Origin: JAEYKI01 sp036679405
GTDB lineage: Bacteria > Bacillota > Clostridia > Christensenellales > Christensenellaceae
DNA: 64,000 bases
Assembly (NCBI GenBank): GCA_036679405.1
Contig: JAVBVZ010000004.1
Span: 1 to 64,000 of the forward strand
Direction: 5' to 3'
Made by a program: the position numbers and the translations under genes. The notes beneath the pieces are model-generated. The model was not told the origin of the DNA, searched no databases, and saw only the letters and a list, made by a program, of their open reading frames with translations. This document shows positions 61,100-64,000 of this stretch, piece after piece; the stretch's first letter is position 1, and the number at the start of each line of letters is the position of its first letter.

Positions 61100-61690
61100 A
61101 TGTGTAAGGTTTTATATATTAGGGCGGATTCTTCAAATGAGGAACAACCTTCCAGAGCATGTGCGGTTTCAGATGATTTTGTAAAAGAATACAGAAAAAT
61201 GCATCCAAAAGACGAAATTACTACACTAAATCTGAACAAGGAAGGGATAAAGACGCTTTCTAATAATGATATGCTTTTTGCGATCAGCCATCAAAAAACA
61301 AAAGATACGGGCGATCCGGTGCTCCGGTATGCGTATCAGTTTGCGGAGGCAGATAAATATATTATTGCGCAACCTCTATGTGATGCAGGAGTGTCCGCTG
61401 TATTAAATTATATGGATCATGTGGGTATTATGGATATTGCTTTTAAATATACGCCTTATGGATCGGTAGGATTACTGAAAGGCAAGAAGGCTGTAAGCAT
61501 TGTTTCGCGTGGTGCTGATGGACAGGTACAGGCATCTCCGCTCAGAAAACTTGGCGAAGATTATTTAAAAACAGTATTTTCTTTTTTTGGAATTACAGAT
61601 TTTAAAACCATTCAGACAGACGGACGTGGCAAAGGCCCCGGACTTAATAAAGCCATTCGGGATGCGGAAGAGACAGTGAGAGCTTTTTAA
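61100..61690 (+). CDS. Flavodoxin-fold NAD(P)H oxidoreductase, azoreductase-like
   Basis: 196 residues, matching the FMN-dependent AzoR family in length. KVLYIRADS opens the flavodoxin fold, and FKYTPYGSVGLLKGKKAVSIVSRGA matches the conserved family segment. However, the FMN-loop region that normally reads P-x-x-N-F-x-I-P reads PLCDAGVSAVLNYMD here, so flavin binding or substrate may differ. Such enzymes reduce quinones or azo compounds. AAGGAAG precedes the ATG. Single gene between rnpB and the ygiQ-type gene. Confidence 0.8.
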   Translation: MCKVLYIRADSSNEEQPSRACAVSDDFVKEYRKMHPKDEITTLNLNKEGIKTLSNNDMLFAISHQKTKDTGDPVLRYAYQFAEADKYIIAQPLCDAGVSAVLNYMDHVGIMDIAFKYTPYGSVGLLKGKKAVSIVSRGADGQVQASPLRKLGEDYLKTVFSFFGITDFKTIQTDGRGKGPGLNKAIRDAEETVRAF

Positions 61691-61731
61691 AACGAGCCCG
61701 GAAAAAATGGATATGGATTCAAAAAAAATTC

Positions 61732-61755
61732 AAGGCGTAAAAACGCCTTTTTTTT
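61732..61755 (+). terminator. Terminator of the azoreductase-like gene
   Basis: AAGGCGT-AAAA-ACGCCTT followed by a run of T. Confidence 0.88.
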
Positions 61756-61791
61756 CGCCTGATTTGAAAAGATATTTTTTTTGCGCACTAT

Positions 61792-61821
61792 TTGGAATAT
61801 TGCTTTTGTTGATGGTATAAT
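61792..61821 (+). promoter_or_regulatory. Promoter of the YgiQ-type gene
   Basis: TTGGAA (61792-61797) and TATAAT (61816-61821), 18 bases apart. Confidence 0.5.
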
Positions 61822-61867
61822 TATGAAAATGCATCCGACCGGATGTTTGCAAAACGGAGAAGATTAA

Positions 61868-63613
61868 ATGAAATTTTTGCCCATAACAAGATCCGAAAGC
61901 GGGCCTGAAAAAGTTGATTTTGTGTTGGTAACGGGAGACGCCTATGTGGATCACCCGTCCTTTGCAAACGCTCTCATTGGCAGATGGTTATGGAGCAACG
62001 GTTACAGTGTCGGTATTGTTGCACAGCCGGACTGGCACGAAACGAAAGATTTTATGCGCTTTGGAAGGCCCAGACTGGGCTTTTTGGTGAGCGCAGGAAA
62101 TATGGACAGTATGGTAAATCTTTATACTGCCGCTAAAAAGCCGCGCAAGAGTGACGCGTATTCGCCGGGCGGGAAAACCGGGCTTAGGCCAAAGAGAGCC
62201 TCGATTGTTTACACAAACAGAATTCGGGAAGCGTATGGGGATGTTCCGGTGATATTGGGCGGCATTGAAGCCAGCCTGCGCCGCTTCTCTCATTATGATT
62301 ATTGGGACGATACGGTGAGACAGAGCATTCTGGCAGACAGCGGAGCTGATATCTTAGTGTACGGAATGGGAGAAAATCCTGTGCTGGAGATTGCGGAAGC
62401 GCTTTCATCCGGCATAAAGGTGTCGGACATTATTTATATCACAGGAACGGCTTATACATCAAGAGATTTGTGCCGATCCTATGAAGCTGTCGAAATTCCT
62501 TCCTTCAAAGAGGTAAACCAAAGCAAAAAAAAGTATTGCGATGCTTATTTAATACAGGCAGACAAGCGCGATGTTCCGGTTGCGCAGATGCAGCGTGACT
62601 TTTATGTGGTACAAAATCCGCCCGCAGAAGCCCTGTCACAAGATCAAATGGACAGAATTTACGGAATGGATTTCAGCTATCAGGCACACCCTTCCTATCG
62701 GGAAAAGATACCTGCCCTGGAAGAAGTAAAATTCTCAATTACTTCTCAACGTGGATGTCTGGGAGGCTGTGCATACTGTTCGCTTTATTTTCATCAGGGA
62801 AAAAGCATACAGAACCGCAGCGGACAAAGTATTTTAGGCGAAGCAAAAAAAATGACGCAAATGCGTGACTTTAAGGGGTACATCCATGATGTGGGCGGAC
62901 CGACGGCAAATTTTTACGGTGCGCGCTGTACCCGGCTAAACGGTCCCTGCACCAGCCGAAGGTGCCTGGTTCCACAAAAATGCAGATATTTGCGGGTCAG
63001 TCATGGAGAATACGTGGATGTCCTAAAGAAACTGCGGGAGTTGCCAAAGGTAAAAAAAGTTTTTATCCGTTCGGGAATACGGTACGATTACGCGTTGCTG
63101 GACAACGACACCTTTTTGCATGAATTGGCCGCTCATCACGTAAGCGGTCAATTAAAATTGGCGCCGGAACATGTGTCTCATGAGGTGCTTGCATTAATGG
63201 GCAAGCCGGATATGAGCGTTTACAAAAAATTTGAAAGCAAGTTTAATACCGCTTCAAAGCGTTTAAAATTAAAACAGTACATTCTCCCGTATTTTATGTC
63301 TTCTCATCCGGGGTGCACCTTGGCTCATGCGGTTGAACTGGCGGAATATATGCGTGATACGGGCTTTTCTCCCAAGCAGGTACAGGACTTTTATCCGACG
63401 CCCGGGACGGAGGCTACCTGCATGTATTATACCGGGATGGACCCGAGGAGCAAAAAGCCGGTATATGTTGCCAGAAGCGCAGAAGAAAAGCGGATGCAGC
63501 GGGCATTGCTGCAATACCGAAAACCCCAAAACAGGAAGCTGGTTTTAAAGGCTCTGAAAGCGGCGGGCAGGGAAGATTTAATTGGAAGAGAAAAGCGCTG
63601 TTTAGTGGACTGA
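61868..63613 (+). CDS. YgiQ family radical SAM protein
   Basis: 581 residues. An N-terminal B12-binding-like domain (FVLVTGDAYVDHPSFANALI, later VILGGIEASLRRFSHYDYWD) and a radical SAM barrel with QRGCLGGCAYCSLYFHQG (C-x3-C-x2-C). YgiQ proteins are common in anaerobes and their reaction is unknown. It has its own promoter. tig follows after about 80 bases with a possible operator-like repeat between them. Confidence 0.92.
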   Translation: MKFLPITRSESGPEKVDFVLVTGDAYVDHPSFANALIGRWLWSNGYSVGIVAQPDWHETKDFMRFGRPRLGFLVSAGNMDSMVNLYTAAKKPRKSDAYSPGGKTGLRPKRASIVYTNRIREAYGDVPVILGGIEASLRRFSHYDYWDDTVRQSILADSGADILVYGMGENPVLEIAEALSSGIKVSDIIYITGTAYTSRDLCRSYEAVEIPSFKEVNQSKKKYCDAYLIQADKRDVPVAQMQRDFYVVQNPPAEALSQDQMDRIYGMDFSYQAHPSYREKIPALEEVKFSITSQRGCLGGCAYCSLYFHQGKSIQNRSGQSILGEAKKMTQMRDFKGYIHDVGGPTANFYGARCTRLNGPCTSRRCLVPQKCRYLRVSHGEYVDVLKKLRELPKVKKVFIRSGIRYDYALLDNDTFLHELAAHHVSGQLKLAPEHVSHEVLALMGKPDMSVYKKFESKFNTASKRLKLKQYILPYFMSSHPGCTLAHAVELAEYMRDTGFSPKQVQDFYPTPGTEATCMYYTGMDPRSKKPVYVARSAEEKRMQRALLQYRKPQNRKLVLKALKAAGREDLIGREKRCLVD

Positions 63614-63619
63614 TTAATA

Positions 63620-63648
63620 TTGCATAAGGGTTTGCCTTATGTTATACT
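63620..63648 (+). promoter_or_regulatory. tig promoter with embedded inverted repeat
   Basis: TTGCAT (63620-63625) and TATACT (63643-63648) with 17-base spacing. The spacer holds a perfect inverted repeat CATAAGG-GTTTG-CCTTATG (63623-63641). Confidence 0.45.
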
Positions 63649-63692
63649 CAAGATTGGTGCTTTGTACCGGAAAACGATTAGGAGGAACATTG

Positions 63693-64000
63693 ATGACGAG
63701 CAAACTTGAATTACTGGGGAACAACAAGGCGAAATTGGAGATAGAAGTTAGCCCGGAAGACTTTAACGAAGGAATGCAAACGGCGTATAAGAAAATACGC
63801 GGAAAATACAGTGTGCCAGGATTCCGGAAGGGCAAGGCGCCGAAGGTAATGATAGAAAACCATTATGGTGAAGGTGTTTTTTATGAAGAAGCCTTTGAAG
63901 CGGTTTTTCCGGAGGCTTTTGACGGAGCGGTGGAAGAACATAAATTAGAGGTCGTTTCCAGGCCGGATATTGATATTTTGAAAATCGGCAAGGCTGAAGG
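63693..64000 (+). CDS. tig: Trigger factor (cut by window edge)
   Basis: The first 102 codons of the ribosome-associated chaperone and peptidyl-prolyl isomerase. The N-terminal ribosome-binding signature GFRKGKAP is present near residue 45, within KYSVPGFRKGKAPKVMIENH. GGAGG at 63681-63685 lies seven bases before ATG 63693. The PPIase and C-terminal domains lie outside the window. clpP-clpX often follow in related genomes but cannot be seen here. Confidence 0.96.
   Translation, partial: MTSKLELLGNNKAKLEIEVSPEDFNEGMQTAYKKIRGKYSVPGFRKGKAPKVMIENHYGEGVFYEEAFEAVFPEAFDGAVEEHKLEVVSRPDIDILKIGKAE

Noticed and set aside
1..64000. CRISPR arrays, tRNA or rRNA genes, prophage or complete insertion sequences
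   Set aside because: No regularly spaced direct repeats, no cloverleaf or rRNA segments and no integrase or phage genes were seen; the only mobile hint is the cut ORF at the left edge.

Overview
The window reads as chromosome of a low-to-moderate GC Gram-positive anaerobe of class Clostridia. The evidence is the SCIFF ranthipeptide pair scfA-scfB beside tgt-yajC, a CIRCE-controlled hrcA-grpE-dnaK-dnaJ operon, the clostridial order phoH-pgpH-ybeY-dgkA-era-recO-ppdK-dgt-dnaG-rpoD-trmK-nif3 followed by rnpB, consensus sigma-A promoters, strong GGAGG ribosome sites and frequent TTG starts. Assignment below class level is not supported by what I can see. Nearly every gene is intact. Only the two edge genes are cut: a probable transposase start at the left and tig at the right.

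Layout. 1-7.2 kb is the most accessory part: a probable IS-type ORF start, an OFA-family MFS transporter, a LuxR-type regulator with a multi-spanning membrane N-terminus, two lipoproteins of unknown function and a class II aldolase. 7.2-9.9 kb holds argGH on the minus strand. 10-16.5 kb holds ruvCAB-queA-tgt-yajC and then scfA-scfB. 16.7-28.6 kb is a carbon and transport block: putP, glycogen phosphorylase, a GH13 alpha-glucan hydrolase, a GT2 glycosyltransferase, an MFS sugar-type transporter, a GNAT, a SIMPL lipoprotein and a phosphohexomutase. 28.7-36.5 kb holds lepA-hemW and the CIRCE heat-shock operon.

36.5-41 kb is a self-contained cassette between dnaJ and prmA. It encodes an SPFH/zinc-ribbon protein, a zinc-ribbon membrane protein and a TPM-domain protein (the Bacillus YdjI/YdjG/YdjH set, here without PspA), then a 52-residue protein with a C-x2-C-x2-C-x3-C tail and a TIM-barrel sugar isomerase. 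41-60.6 kb is the core operon series from prmA to the zinc-ribbon coiled-coil protein. It is followed by the RNase P RNA gene, an azoreductase-like flavoprotein, a YgiQ-type radical SAM protein and the start of trigger factor.

Working together: glgP, the GH13 enzyme, the phosphohexomutase and the MFS carrier make a plausible alpha-glucan to glucose-6-phosphate route. hrcA and CIRCE give negative feedback on the DnaK machine. scfA and scfB make a modified Cys-rich peptide. RpsU, PhoH, YbeY, Era, PrmA, RsmE and MtaB form a ribosome and tRNA maturation neighbourhood. No CRISPR array, tRNA, rRNA, prophage or complete insertion sequence was seen. The most unusual items are the Ydj-like cassette, the Cys4 microprotein, the membrane-tethered LuxR locus with its lipoproteins, and small regulatory hairpins at rpsU, tig and scfA.
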